Assembly: GCA_037447655.1 (NCBI GenBank)
Contig: JBBHKE010000696.1
Span: 124,001-188,000 of the forward strand
Length of the DNA: 64,000 nucleotides
DNA from: Zygnema cylindricum
Taxonomy: Eukaryota > Streptophyta > Zygnematophyceae > Zygnematales > Zygnemataceae
Direction of reading: 5' to 3'
How positions within the stretch are numbered: position 1 is the stretch's first letter; every line of letters starts with the position of its first letter. A program made the translations under genes and the position numbers. The notes beneath the pieces are model-generated. The model saw only the letters and a list, made by a program, of their open reading frames with translations, made no database searches and was not told the origin of the DNA. This document shows positions 34,473-47,049 of this stretch, in pieces.

Positions 34473-35310
34473 AGATGCTATATTTCATCACTTTCAAATG
34501 GGGCAATTATGATAACAAGAGGAAACTACTAGGTTATAGCACGCAAAATGTTTTATGAACAAAGTTATGACTGTTGTTGCTTTGACTGTATACAACAATT
34601 TGAAAGAAGAATTGGAGTGTCAATTAACCCCCCAATGAGAGTAAAAAGAGAGGATGAGAAGAGCACCTCTCATTGCCCATCAATCACTTTTTTAGTGTTT
34701 ACTTGTCGGATTGCGGTTGCAAAAAAAGGTAAAAAGTCTTACCTTCCCATTGGCAGTTTCCAAAATCAAACCGGAAGCGTGTGCACCTAGAAAAATGGCG
34801 AAAATAACATTGACGCTATTCCAAGGAGTGAAAACGAACCAAATGTCTGGAAAATACCAATACCATTATCATCGGGAAAATTTGGGTTTCTTTTTTGGCT
34901 ATGCAGACAAATTTTTTATTTTTTTCAATTTTTTTTTGTTAAATCTTGTCAAAAAACAAATCTTGTCAAAGCTTATTCTTCAACGTACAAGCAAAACAAC
35001 ACTCGAGACAAATTCCAATCAAAGTACAGTATTTAGAAAAACAAAGACAAAAAATAAGGTATTAATTCACTTTTCACGCATATTTCTTATCATTAAGAAA
35101 AAAGTTATGGGGGACTTTGATATTCTTTACAGACGAGTGTGGCCCCATTTGCCTCACAAGCATTGAAATCTACTTAGAAAAAAAAAAAAACTTTAAAATG
35201 TTTCCTTTACACCCGATATTATAACATAAACGTTGCATGTAATAAACACTATACATGTAACAAAACCCGAAATTGTATTGTTTTTAAAAAAAGTTTATCA
35301 ATCAATAGAG
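34473..35310 (+). repeat. Segmental duplication, copy 1
   Basis: Matches 38278-38930 and then 39515-39640 in the same order and orientation. Landmarks: CAAAATGTTTTATGAACAAA, TACAGACGAGTGTGGCCCC and CACAAGCAT.GAAATCTACTT. Copy 2 has about 580 extra bp between the two matching blocks, and that stretch holds the last transaldolase exon. So copy 1 is either an exon-less duplicate or an older repeat into which the sequence was placed. Confidence 0.75.
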
Positions 35311-35319
35311 GATTGCCTT

Positions 35320-35680
35320 GTTTCATCGATTTTGGTTTTGGTTTTCGTTTTTGATTTTTGTTTTAGGTTTTGGTTTTGTTGTTTTGGTTTTCGTTGTTCT
35401 GTTTCCGTGCCAAATTTGGACCTGTGTTTTGTTTTGTTTCATTTCATTTTTTGTTTTGTTTCGTTTTTTGTTTCTTTTTTTGCTTTGTTTTGTTTGTTGT
35501 TTTGTTTCTTTATGTATCATCTGGTTTTGTTATCTCCGAGAACGATTTTTAATTTGTCCCCGTCGGAGTTTTAATTTCTTTGTTTTGATTCACATTAATG
35601 ACTTTTTTTTCGTATTATGTATCTCCTTTTTTCTCTTTTTTTTTTCTTTTTCCGTTGTTATTTTAGTTCTTTTGTAGATA
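35320..35680. repeat. T/G-rich low-complexity tract
   Basis: Runs of GTTTTG, GGTTTT and TTTTGTTTCG dominate; long open frames here reflect composition only. Confidence 0.7.
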
Positions 35681-35929
35681 CGCAATGGATGCCTACGCTA
35701 TATTTTGTGAGGGACGGTGGAGGGACGTGACGCCCAACGACCATATGTTGAACTAGTATTGGGATTGGCTACACAAAAACGTCCGTCAAGGGATGGGTTT
35801 CCGAGACGAAGATCTCGTTTTTTATTATATTGACCAGTTTTACTGATCCGCTGAACTGGTCAACTGACCCGTTGAACTGACCTGAACTGGCTTGAAATGA
35901 ACTGAAATGAGTTGAATTTAACCGATCCG

Positions 35930-36360
35930 GTTTTTACCGAACTGCTCTTTACTGAACCGGTTTTTACTGAACTGGTTTTTCTGAACTGGTTTTTACTGAA
36001 CTGGTTTTTACTGAACTGGTTTTTCTGAACTGGTTTTTACTGAACTGGTTTTTACTGAACTGGTTTTTCTGAACTGGTTTTTACTGAACTGGTTTTTACT
36101 GAACTGGTTTTTACTGAACTGGTTTTTCTGAACTGGTTTTTACTGAACTGGTTTTTACTGAACTGGTTTTTCTGAACTGGTTTTTACTGAACTGGTTTTT
36201 ACTGAACTGGTTTTTACTGAACTGGTTTTTACTGAACTGGTTTTTCTGAACTGGTTTTACCGAACTGGTTTTACTGAACCGGTTTTTACTGGACTGCTTT
36301 TTACTGAACCGGTTTTTACTGAACTAGTTTTTAAAGAACTGGTTTTTACTGAGCCGGTTT
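35930..36360. repeat. Minisatellite, unit ACTGAACTGGTTTTT
   Basis: About 28 head-to-tail copies of a 15-bp unit (TGAACTGGTTTTTAC) alternate with a 13-14-bp variant lacking the TAC-type ending (TGAACTGGTTTTTC). Units diverge toward both edges. Confidence 0.92.
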
Positions 36361-36409
36361 TTTTCGTAAAAGATTTTTTACGATTTTTTTGAATGATGGT
36401 TGCGAGAAG

Positions 36410-36590
36410 GGTCTTGCGGAAGAGGGGAAAGGGGAGCGAGGGAGAGAAGGAGAGAGGGAGAGAGTGAGGGAGAGGAAGAAAGGGAAAGAGGGAGAGAGAG
36501 AGGGAGAGGGAGAGAGGGAGAGTGGGGATGAGAAAGAGAAGAGTGCGAAAAAGGGAGAGAGGGAAAGAGAGAGAGAGAGAGTCGGAGACG
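36410..36590. repeat. GA-rich microsatellite
   Basis: Nearly pure purine strand (GAGAGAGGGAGAGAG). Apparent proteins here, rich in Glu/Arg or Ser/Leu, are artefacts. Confidence 0.9.
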
Positions 36591-36617
36591 TGGATTTCTC
36601 CGCAGTGAATGTTTAGT

Positions 36618-36839
36618 TACACCGCGCATCGTTATTAGTGTCAACGACTCTAATTTGGGTTCTTAAAATTTTGATTTTTTTCCAAAATTAGTGTACATGA
36701 TTTTCAAAATTAAATAAGCAACGCTATTTAAGAAAGTGGACCATAATCTGCCACGTTTCTCGCACTAAATTAGAATTGTTAACACTAATTATTTTTTTAC
36801 ACTATTTAAACCTTGACACTAATAACGATGCGCGGTGTA
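36618..36839. mobile_element. MITE, family member A
   Basis: 222 bp with outer TA and inverted ends CACCGCGCATCGTTATTAGT / ACTAATAACGATGCGCGGTG. Non-coding; TA target preference suggests a mariner- or Stowaway-like origin (inference). Confidence 0.85.
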
Positions 36840-36893
36840 CTTTCGAGGCAAAATAGTGACCTGTTGTCACAATCTCTGTACAGTTCTCAAAAC

Positions 36894-37101
36894 TACACCG
36901 CGAATCGATATTAGACCGCCACTTAAAACATCTTTTCTCCGTACACACTTGTCGAATTATGGATCTGACGGTTGCGATTGAAAGCTAACATTCTCAGCTT
37001 TCGATTAGCGGTCTGAAATTGAAAATCCGACAAGTGTGTACGGATAAACGATGTTTTAAGTGGCGACAAAAACATTGACGCTAATAACGATTCAAGGTGT
37101 A
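36894..37101. mobile_element. MITE, family member B
   Basis: 208 bp, foldback. Inner arms are AACATCTTTTCTCCGTACAC and its diverged complement. The 5' end is CACCGCGAATCGATATTAG and the 3' end CTAATAACGATTCAAGGTG, with a TA outside each. Confidence 0.85.
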
Positions 37102-37107
37102 GCTATC

Positions 37108-37330
37108 TACACCGCGAATCGTTATTAGCGTCGAAGGTTTTTTTCGTCTCTTAAAACATCTTTTCTCCGTACACACCTGTTGGATTGTGGATCTAACGGT
37201 TGCGATTGAAAGGTAACATTCTCAGCTTCCGATTGGCGGTCTCAAATTGAAAATCCGACAAGTGTGTACGGAGAAAAGATGTTTTAAGTGGCGAAAAAAA
37301 CCTTTGACGCTAATAACGATTCGCGGTGTA
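37108..37330. mobile_element. MITE, family member C (perfect inverted ends)
   Basis: 223 bp. CACCGCGAATCGTTATTAGC at the left is the exact reverse complement of the right end, followed by TA on each side. The inner arms also pair almost throughout (AACATCTTTTCTCCGTACAC with GTGTACGGAGAAAAGATGTT), so the whole element can fold into one long hairpin. It lies 6 bp from member B. Confidence 0.9.
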
Positions 37331-38277
37331 GTGTTCAAAAAGCCGGTATATATTAGAGTTAAAGGGGTAATAGAGTTAAAGGGGTTATAGTACCATGCCT
37401 TAGGGGATGATTTTTGTTACAATTTTGTATCAGTCGCAATCGTATTTGTTTTATTTCTTTTTGTTTCTTTCCCGTCGATTTGAAGTGTTCCGGCATTGGT
37501 AGCAACATCTTATGGACGAAAAGAAAAGTTTTTATTCTTTTAAATCTTCCGATTGTACTTTATCTATATTATTATGAAGTGCGAACTATACATCCATCTG
37601 TCTCTGTTCGCGAGTCAGTTTTTTTTTTTTGTGTCAGGCAGTCAGTTTTGTTTTACCAGTTTTATTTTACCGGGCAGTCAGTTTATTTTACCGGGCAGTC
37701 AGTTTTATTTTACCGGGCAGTCAGATTTATTTTACCAGGCAGGCAGGTTTTGTTTTTTTTGCTCCTAGCACGTGAAGTGTTCTTTTTATTTGTTTGTTTA
37801 ATTCATTTATCGAAACAAAATTTGTTAATCGAAAGACATAAACAAGCGATGGACAACAACAAGCTAAAACAGGCTTCTGGGCCAGTACCAGATTATACAT
37901 GCAAATTTACCAAGTGACAGAGGTCACATGTTTTATTTTAGTAAAAAAATATTGAACAGTACTTTGGCTCATTAGCGTACTGGCTTCAATATCTGAGCTC
38001 ATTGGCTACATCGTGTTTGTTTTGCACTTTCAGGGTTGATTTTGTATTATTTTGGTTTCCTGTCTGACAACGGTAACGATGATGGTGCGAAAAGAATAGT
38101 GGTACTTATGATGATAAAGGCAGTATTCATGGTGAGACAAACTGGTCTCGACGAAATAAACCCTAGGATCATGAGTGAATGAAAGGTCTAAAAAGAATTC
38201 CAAAACAATGTTTCTCACAATCGTTTAACTTGCTACATGAAGTCAGATGACATAATGATACCTCAAAATTCTATAAA
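37331..38277. other. Intergenic DNA with a short minisatellite
   Basis: A TTTTACCGGGCAGTCAG unit of about 22 bp is repeated five times at 37635-37750. Otherwise no gene or RNA recognised. Confidence 0.55.
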
Positions 38278-39640
38278 GATGCTTTACTTCATCACCTTCA
38301 AATGGGGAAATTACGATAACAAGAGGAAATCACTAGGTTGTAGCATGCAAAATGTTTTATGAACAAAGTTATGACTGCAGTTGCTTTGAATATAGATAAC
38401 AGTTTGACAGAAGAGTTGGAATGTGAAATAACTTTGCAAGGAGAGGAAAAGAGAGGACGGGAAGGTCACCTCTCATTGCCCATCCATCACCTTTTCAGTG
38501 TGTACTTGTTGGATTGCGGTTATAAAAAAAAGGTAAGAATCTTACCTTCCAACAAGCAGTTTTAAGTGCACAGAAAAAATGATTAAATATGTCGAGCTGA
38601 TCATTGAGGCGATTTCAGGAAATGAACATGAACCAACTGTCTGCAAGAGACCATTTATTCTGGCTACAACAATTTTTTGTTTTGAGTCTTGTCAAAGCTA
38701 AATCTTAAATGTACACGCAAAATAACATCCGCACATAATTCAATCAAAATATGGTATTAAAGGAACAAAGACGAGAAATGAGGAATCGATTCACTTTTCA
38801 CACATACATTTCTTATCATTAAGAAAAAAAATATGGGGACTTCTACATTCTTTACAGACGAGTGTGGCCCCGTTTGCCTCACAAGCATCGAAATCTACTT
38901 AGAAAAAAAATAAAGAAACTTTAGTATTAACAAGATTCGTTACAAAAAGGATTTTTCTCCCTTGTAAAGAATAGTGTGTCTAAGGTATGTTTCGATTTGG
39001 GTTTTACCCGTTACATTTTTGTGAAGCGGTTTTTTTTCTTCAAAACCTGTCACTATTTGACCTTGCGGCGCCCCCCTTTTTTTTTTCTTCATACCAGTCA
39101 CACTTTTACTTCGGACACATTCTTTTCAAAACTTTTCACGTTTTTCACCTTACCTCCTTAGAAAAAAAGGAACCTCTGCCTTTTCTTAAATCCTCTCCCT
39201 TTTTGGAAATCCTGCCCCTTTTTTCAAATCCTCTTTTCAATCCCTGTCCCTTCTTCTAAAACCTATCTCGTTTTCCTACACATTAGGAGGTGGCCAGATT
39301 TTAGTGAAGTATTCTTCCACTCTAGTTGCTTGGGAAGACGAACTTTCAATCTCAGCCGCTAAAAGTTGAGAGGCGCACGGTCCAATCTCGGCCTTAAATT
39401 TTGCTTCGTCCCATTTTTCGGTCTGCCCGGCCCAAAAAAAAAAAAAGTACTTAGTGGGCAGAAGACCAATCAGAAATGAACTCTCGTACTTCTCAATGTT
39501 TCCATTAACATCTAATTTTATAACATAAATTTGTATGTAATAAACAATGTACATGTAAAAAAACCAGAAACAGGTAATTAACAAAATGATCGTCCTGTTT
39601 GTAAAAAAAAGGGCCTCAACCAATAGAGGGTTGCCTTGGT
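38278..39640 (+). repeat. Segmental duplication, copy 2 (contains the transaldolase last exon)
   Basis: Blocks 38278-38930 and 39515-39640 match copy 1 at 34473-35310. The intervening stretch includes the minus-strand transaldolase terminal exon (39276-39422). Confidence 0.75.
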
Positions 39641-42600
39641 ACAATTTCAATCGTAAAACTCTTTAATTAACGACCTCTATATCTCCCTCCCTCCCTCTCA
39701 ATCAGTTCATATGCTCGAGACTCAGTTTGATGTCAACAATTTGTATATGTATCCCAAAGGAAACATAAAAAAAAAAAAAAAAAAAACCTACTTATACTAA
39801 AAATATTATAATAGTATTTTACTAGTTATGAAACTGTATATACTAATCTCAAAGGAAACTAAAAAAAATGTTTTAGTACTTCTCAAACTGTAAAAATAGA
39901 GAATAACTCTACTTATCGACAGCCTTATATTTTAACATTTTGATGACAAAATATTAAAATTCACTCGAACTGAATCAAGATCCCGATTCACAAGTCTACT
40001 TTGTTAATCATTGAAAATCCAAACCAGTTTAAAGCCCAGCTCTACAAAATAATGAAACGTTTAAAAATTGAAATGATGAAATTTTGACATTTTCCATTTT
40101 ACAGATTGAAGTTTGAAGAGCATGAACACCTCATGCTCCCCCCTCACTTTCTCACTTCCCTCACCTCATATTCCCTCATGCACAGCCCTTCTTCCTCCCT
40201 TCCTTTCCCTTTCTCCGTTTTTTCCTCCTTTCCGTCCCTCCCTACCTCTCCCTCCCTTCCCCTCCCTCCCTTTCTTTCCCTCCATTTCTTTTCCTCCCTT
40301 CCTTCCCCTCCCTCCCTCCCTTTCCCTCCCTTCCTTTCCCCTTCTTTAACTTCCAAAAGGGCGACTCATCTCATCACCCTCATCCCTCTTCCCCGCCTCC
40401 CTCCCGCCCCTCCTCCCCTCTCCCTTTCCCCGGTTTTACCTCATCTTTTGGAGACCATACTGTGCCGGAAGGTGAGTCTAGTTTGATCTTTTGTTGGTAT
40501 CTGGAGTCGTCTTCTGACACTGTTGTCTGCTTCAGTGTCTCCAGTACCTTAAGAGGTACAACCAGATAGTCCACTCTGGGTCCCCAAATCCACCAATAAT
40601 AACGCCTCAATTTACTTTTCTTTATGAAATCTACCCCTAAAACACCTCAATTTACACATTTTTTTATTGAACCTGACCGATGGGTATGACAAGTGAATTA
40701 CATGTATCTTTCAAGAAACGTTAAAGGTACAACCAAATGGTCTATCCTGAGCCCTCAAATTCGCCAATATGTTGGAGAGAAAGATACCTCAAGTTATACC
40801 TCAAGTTTCTTTTTTATAATATGTTGGAGTAATAAGACACCTCAAGTTACTCTTATATCACCAAAATATTCGCGTGTAAGATACTTCTGCGTTACGTTTT
40901 TATCACCAAAATGTTCGAGGGTAAGATACTTTGCAAGTTACTTATTTATTACCAAAATGTTCGAATATAAGATACCTAAAGTTACTTTTTTGTATTAAAA
41001 CTGACAGCAAGATGTACTTCGATGTGAACCCGTTAAAAAAAAAAAAAAAACAAAATCTTCACCTCTCTTATCATTCAAATTAAGAAAAATAAAACAATAA
41101 ATTCCATTACCCGAGAAGATTGAGAACATCTTCCTCATTTCGCAAATTTGAAGCCATCACTCTCGTCTTATGCCCATATCTGTAAATAAGATCACAAGCT
41201 TTCTTAACCTGTTCCCAAAATGACAAAAACAAAAAAAACTACTATGTCAACATTTACATGGAAACTTGAAAAGATAAAGACCAAAAAAATGAAATTGACA
41301 CATTCCAAAACCATTGGAAATACCCTAAAAACCACGATGGAAAAGTATAGGGAAGTGACGAGGAAAACATGGTAAAAGACAAGCCTGCAAAACAATTTTC
41401 CAAAGGGCATTTAACGGTTTAAACAATTTCGACTTGACAACCAAATCAGTTTAAACAAAATCTCACCAATTCCAGTCCTGGATCTTTATTTCTTTGCAGA
41501 GCTGCATCAACAGTTGGGTCTCCTGAGTTTGTCCGTGCCCAGTCCTGAAAAAATTGTAAAGACAGCCATAATCAATACTATAAATACTTACAAATACTGT
41601 AATACTACACCTACACCCTTTGTATACAACACTATACATTCAATACTATATAAACTTTAATACTATACGTACTTAAATACCGTAAATACTATATACTTTA
41701 AATAAAGTAAACAAAATACACGCACTCTTCAGACAAATTCGTGCTCAAACCTGAAGCACTCGTAAAGACAGCCATAAATACTATAATTAATTCTAATCCT
41801 ATAAATATAAAAACTTTAATACTATAATTACTTCTAATCCTAAGAATACTTCTAAAGTATGGATACTTTAATATATTAGTAATTTGAGACTATCAACACT
41901 TTAATACTTTCTTATACTATAGATACTTTAATACTATTAACACTTTTAACATTAAAAATACTCTAACATTACAAATGATGAAACACTGAAAATAATCAAC
42001 ACCTCAAATTAAGTAAATAAAATACACTCACTGCAGCATCTTCTTACGAATCAAGGAGAGGAAGGAGAGGACAGAGGAAGGAGAGGATGGAGAGGAAGGA
42101 GAGGACAGAGAGGAAGGAGAGGATGGAGAGGAAGGAGTGAAGAAGAGGAAAGAGGAAGGAGGAGAAGGAAGAGTGAGGAGAGGACTGAGCATCTTAAAAA
42201 ATTAAAAAAAAAAAAAACAATGTGATTAAGATAACAATACATGTGAATCGCTGCAAAACCCAAGAAAACTTCAGATAAACCCGGAATAAGTATGCCTCCA
42301 TAAATGACCCCACAGTCAATATTTCAAGCTCCCATTTGCAGAAGATTGAAACCTAGCATTGCTTTGCTAACCCTTCTTTATAGATAAATAAAAAAAAGCA
42401 AACCAAATAAATGCCCACTACTCTCTTGATAAGAGGGATAAAACAAGAACCAAATATTGCTCATTAACCCTCTTAATAAATAGAAACAAAATAATAAAGA
42501 AATAGACACAACAATAACCAACTAATTGCTCACTAACCCTCTGGATAAATAAAAAATAAAACAATAAACAAACAGTTTTAACTACGCTATGAATGGCTAT

Positions 42601-45600
42601 TAACATAAAGAACTAACTAATACATGTTAAAAATACTATTCTGGCACAAGTGACGTGGTTGATTCTGAACTACTCAAAGAGGAAAAGAAAAAAAAAAAGT
42701 ATTATTAATGGCGGCATTTATGCTCGAAGGCCAAAAAAAAAAAAACAGAATGCTAATAGCGATTTACGGTGTAACTTACTCTCACGGTGCAAGAAAAATT
42801 CAGAGAAATAGAATATTGAACAAAGAAAACAAGGAATAATTGCTCACTTAACCATCTTGATACACACAAATGAAATAACAAACAAAAAGGTATTAACTAA
42901 CTTACTCTCACACGTGCTAGGGAAATTTGAATGACAGATACTCTCGCCTGGGCACATGCAACAGATTGGGCAAAGCTGGGATTCCCCAAAAACCCCATAT
43001 CAAAATTGCCATGTCAGTTAAGAGTTATATAAACTTCCCTTCATTCAAAAGCCCCATATCAGTAATGACATGATAAACAAGAATTATAGAAACTTCCCTC
43101 CATTCGAAAAATCCATACCAAATTTGCCACATCAGTTAAGAGTTATAAAAACTTCCCTTCATCCAAAAAGTTCCATTTCAGTATTGACATAATAGGTAAG
43201 AAATACAGAAACTTCCCTTTCTCCAAAAACTCCATATCAAGGTTGTAGTGTCAGGTAAAAATTATTAAAACCTCAAAGGGATATTACAACTCAAGGGATA
43301 TCAATATGTCATGACTTGCCTTGGAGCAGAATACTGTTATAGAGCGTAAACAAGCTTCAAAAACATACTTTCAAAAAACAAGAACATCGACAGCTCAAAC
43401 ATGCTCAAAAAAGCTGATATTTTTGAGAGTGTAAAGCACCTGTACATTGTTCTCTAAAGAAAAAGGGAAGAGCGTCTCTCTAATAATTTTACAATGTGCA
43501 ATAACAATGTTTCAGGCTACATGATAATTCACTCCGTTTTATATCCAACTACAAGAAACACATCAACTTCCCAAGCTCAAAAAACTCCACAGTTGACTTG
43601 TCACAAAAGCGCAACGATCAATGGATGGGAAAAGCTTGTAAGGATAATGCATTTTCAATTGATGTTAAATCAACTCCCAAATGAGCGCAATACAGTAAAA
43701 AATTAACAAAGGACACAATAGTACAATCAATAACCTATTGCTATTATCCGTTTTCAACAAAAATTAACAAAAAAAGCATGGTTCTGTAATACTGTACCAA
43801 ATCAAAATTGATTAAAAAATAGACTGTCAATGACAAGATAATATAATCATGACCACCTATTGCTGCACAAAAAAAGAAAGTTTGTGTCATGTTATCCCGA
43901 GAAAAAATTGGTAGGAGAACAGACCTGTGGACACCGGTAATATGTGTTTGGATGCCATCATCCTCAAGTTGCCTAGCTGCTTCTATTCCCTGAAACAAGC
44001 AAAAAAAACTTCTGGCAGAAGCTAAGTCCTAAATCATCGGAAAAAACCTGGGAAGAAACAAATACAGTGATGGACAAAAGGTCATCATTTTACGACTGTG
44101 GCACATTACAAGGTACACCGTGTATCATTATTAGTGTTGTTTTTTTCTGCATTTAAAACCAAAAATCTCCATGCACACGTCTGATTTTCATTTGGGGAAA
44201 GCCAATGGGGAGGTAAGAATCTTACCTTCCCATCGGGACCATCCAATTAATAGTCCAACAAGTGTGTACGAGGACAAATGAGTTTAAAGATGGAATAAAC
44301 CATTGACACTAATAACGGTAATAGGAGTAGATTCCATTGTTAAAAATAGAGTTCAATTATGAAAGTAAAGAATGGGAAGAGCGCATGTACCTCCCATGTA
44401 GCGGGAATCTTGTACAGAATCCGTTCTGGTAGCACTTCCACTTCGTTATATAACTTGACAAGGGTCCGGACCTGTAATAGAAAAACATATAAAGAATAAA
44501 TGATTCATTTGCTCTTCTCAAGTTGAATGTCCAGAAATGCAAAGCCAGCTGATAAAAGAGTCCATATTGCTTCTTGTTATTTATTCAAACATAATTGCCT
44601 AAGAAAAGCCAATTATGGATTATCCAGCACTAATTTTTCGTGATGAGCAATCATGCATCCATGTTACTTGTTGCTTTTGACAATCCCTGTAAAAATGCTA
44701 GATAACAAAAACCTCATAAATAAATAAGAGAAACCTGTGTTGTTAAAAACAACACCAGTTGTCATTCAGCAATTACATAAATATTTCCTTTACACTTCTA
44801 GCCATGGGCAATGTACTACACCGACCATTGCTAGAAGAGTTTAGTGAATTATTAGTGTTAAGACTTTCTTAGAATTAAGTACACTAAACCATGTTCCGCC
44901 ATGTGGTTCATTATGAGCCACTTAACTAAATAGTGTTATTAACACTCATGATTTTGGGTCAATAAAACACTTGAATTAGAGTTTTTGACTATGATAGTGA
45001 TAGACAGTAGTGTACTATTTCACTTTTACCTTATCGATAATGGCACTTGTATCATTTGCAAGACGAGGATCGACCTCAGTTGAAACTCGACCAGGAACAA
45101 TTTTGACAAGTTGAGCACCCACATTCACCAAAGCCTGTCCCAAAATTCCCAAGAAAACTTGACAAACTTCTGATCTCGTATCAAAAAATGCGATGTCATA
45201 TCCTACAGCAAACAAAAAAAAAACCTTCTTATACTCTATGGACACATCAAAGCCTGGCAAAGATAGACAAGTGCAAGGATTTCTAGGACTGCATTTGGTG
45301 ACTTTTTAAGTAAACAAATCGTTTTACATTTTAGCCAGGACACCAAAAAAGAAAAACAAAAAAAATCACTGGCATCAATTTCAAACAGAAGGACAATGTT
45401 GTAGAATCCAAAGGAAAGTGGACCAAAGAGAACCGCTCACCTTGTCCAGAAAACATGACATACGGTTGCCTTGAGTTTCTTCGATGAGGCATTGTCCATA
45501 TGCTAAGGCACTTTCAATGGCACCCTGCAAAAAGACAAACACAAGGTTGTCAATTTAGCAACGCCGACAAAAATATAGAAAATGTGTATCACAAAACCGA

Positions 45601-47027
45601 CATTTTAACAGAATTATCAAAAACTGAAAAAACATAGAGGGAGAAAGGTCATTTCTTTCAACTTATTACCCATGCAAGTCAGTTACCACGATAAGGAAAA
45701 AGAAAAAAAAAACAAAACCAACATCGCAACACCAACATAATTACATTCATGTGATAATTTTTCATAATTCATGTAAAAGTCATTTCCATGGACTTATTTT
45801 CTATGCGAGTTAGTTGCTTGGATGTAAAGAAAATGATAACACATGATGATACGTTTACACCATTCCTGTGATCAACAAATTGACTAGAGAATATTTTCTT
45901 TTCCAAACCTCAAATTTGGCATCAGGTAAACTTGCAATTCCTAACAATAAGGAATATGTCACTGTTGCAGCTGTAGGGGGAAACCTGGAAAAAAGAAAAG
46001 AAAAAGAAAAAAAGGGACCAAGAAATTTTTTGAACAATGGTGTTGGTCTTTTTCTGACATAGAACTACATTTTGAGATTGAATAAATTTAACAAATATAG
46101 GTAGTGCTCTCAGCATTGTAAAATACAAACAACAAAAGATAAAGAACTAAACAGTTGCAAATTCATAATAATAATAATAGAATCCTTACAATTAAACACA
46201 CTTCAATTAAAAGATGAAAAAAAACAGATTTCCTTTCAAATCCACATCAGCAAAAATAAGTATTTCAAAGCCATTAGTATTAATATCCGCTTCAAAACAA
46301 TGTCAAACTTTCCAGCGAATTCAAAACAGGTGAAGTCAATTTATAATTACCTGGCAAAATCATCTACAATAACTGTGTCTGGTACAATCTCGCTGAAACT
46401 TGTAACAATATCCAGTTCACTTGTTCCAGCTGAAACAGTGAAAAAAAAAACAGCGAAAAAAATTATTTGTTAGAGCGTTAAACGGAGTGGTTAACTTGAT
46501 TGTGAAAACTATAACTAGCAGTGTTCGAAAGTTGCCTTGCAATAATGATGTTTTGAGTCTAGAACAGAAGAAAATAGATTGCCCTTTTACAACTCAAGCA
46601 CCGACAACTCTAGATAATAATAAATCTTAGCCGAACCGTTAAGTTTCCTCAAAAGTCGTGTCATACATTCCTCGCACAAGTTAAAAAAATACTCATCCAT
46701 TAACAATTCGCCAGGCTTAAAATGACAATACTCATCATACTTTAGGAATATACCCTGTCAAAGACTTCATTCCACTGTTTACAGCATTCAACATACTTGG
46801 TTCACAACTTTAAATATTGTGTGATGAAAATATGTGATAAACATGATTAGATTTGTACCTGCCACAGCTGATGCTTGCAATCTACTTGTCTTTCCTCTGT
46901 TAGATTGTTTAAAAAAGTTTGGCCGAAGGGCAGCCATTGGCTGTTTCCGAGCAGCTCCATGGTTGTCGTGAACAGAGTGATGCTGAGTGCTGCTGACGTC
47001 AGCATTCTTGTTCACTGACGTTCGCAT
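39276..47027 (-). CDS. TAL: Plastid transaldolase, GSM2-like, 12 exons
   Basis: Transaldolase moves a dihydroxyacetone unit between sugar phosphates in the pentose phosphate pathway. Exons (minus): 47027-46859, 46429-46351, 45984-45909, 45524-45441, 45134-45030, 44471-44391, 43989-43925, 42975-42906, 41544-41467, 41208-41111, 40575-40440, 39422-39276. All junctions are GT..AG with matching phases and give 395 residues. Exon 1 is Ser/Arg-rich, ends RLQASAVA and looks like a plastid transit peptide. The rest matches plant GSM2-type transaldolase end to end (VPDTVIVDD, LVKIVPGRVSTEVD, YKIPATWEGIEAA, DWARTNSGDP, C-terminal KIWPPPNV). Schiff-base Lys192, Glu156, Thr216 and Arg241 are kept. Asn of the TTNPS motif is lost, as I recall for GSM2, and the VGR block reads LAR. 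In-frame TAG upstream fixes the ATG; 5' UTR exons are not excluded. Confidence 0.93.
40140..40439. repeat. CT-rich tract in transaldolase intron 11
   Basis: Pyrimidine-rich on the plus strand (CCCTCCCTCCCTTTCC), hence purine-rich in the transcript. It lies directly downstream of the exon 11 donor. Confidence 0.85.
42050..42190. repeat. GA-rich minisatellite in transaldolase intron 8
   Basis: Unit GGAGAGGAAGGAGAGGACAGA, about six imperfect copies. Confidence 0.85.
42988..43262. repeat. Five-copy 59-bp minisatellite in transaldolase intron 7
   Basis: Copies begin CCCCATATCA, CCCCATATCA, ATCCATACCA, GTTCCATTTCA and CTCCATATCA. They share TGACAT.A...AAGA.TTATA and AAACTTCCCT.CATTC. Copies are 75-85% alike by eye. 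It is not a CRISPR: there are no spacers and the host is eukaryotic. Confidence 0.85.
44114..44329. mobile_element. Diverged MITE in transaldolase intron 6
   Basis: The left end CACCGTGTATCATTATTAGT is kept; the right end (CACTAATAACGGTAATAGG) is degraded. The internal palindromic motif GGTAAGAATCTTACC is shared with other repeats in the window. Confidence 0.7.
44816..45014. mobile_element. Diverged MITE in transaldolase intron 5
   Basis: Begins TACTACACCGACCATTGCTAG and carries the family's internal CTTAACTAAATAGTGTTATT, which recurs at 57150. The right end is degraded. It ends 16 bp short of exon 5. Confidence 0.6.
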
Positions 47028-47049
47028 GGCATTCAAGCCAGGAACGTCC

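Noticed and set aside
42988-43262. CRISPR-like spacing of repeats
   Set aside because: Whole 59-bp units repeat without unique spacers, inside an intron of a eukaryotic gene.
45441-45524. Alternative exon 4 donor GTATGT at about 45463 with an exon 5 acceptor at 45203
   Set aside because: It keeps the frame but adds about 24 residues not present in plant transaldolases. The donor at 45440 with acceptor CAG before 45134 gives NRMSCFLDK-ALVNVG, matching the family exactly.
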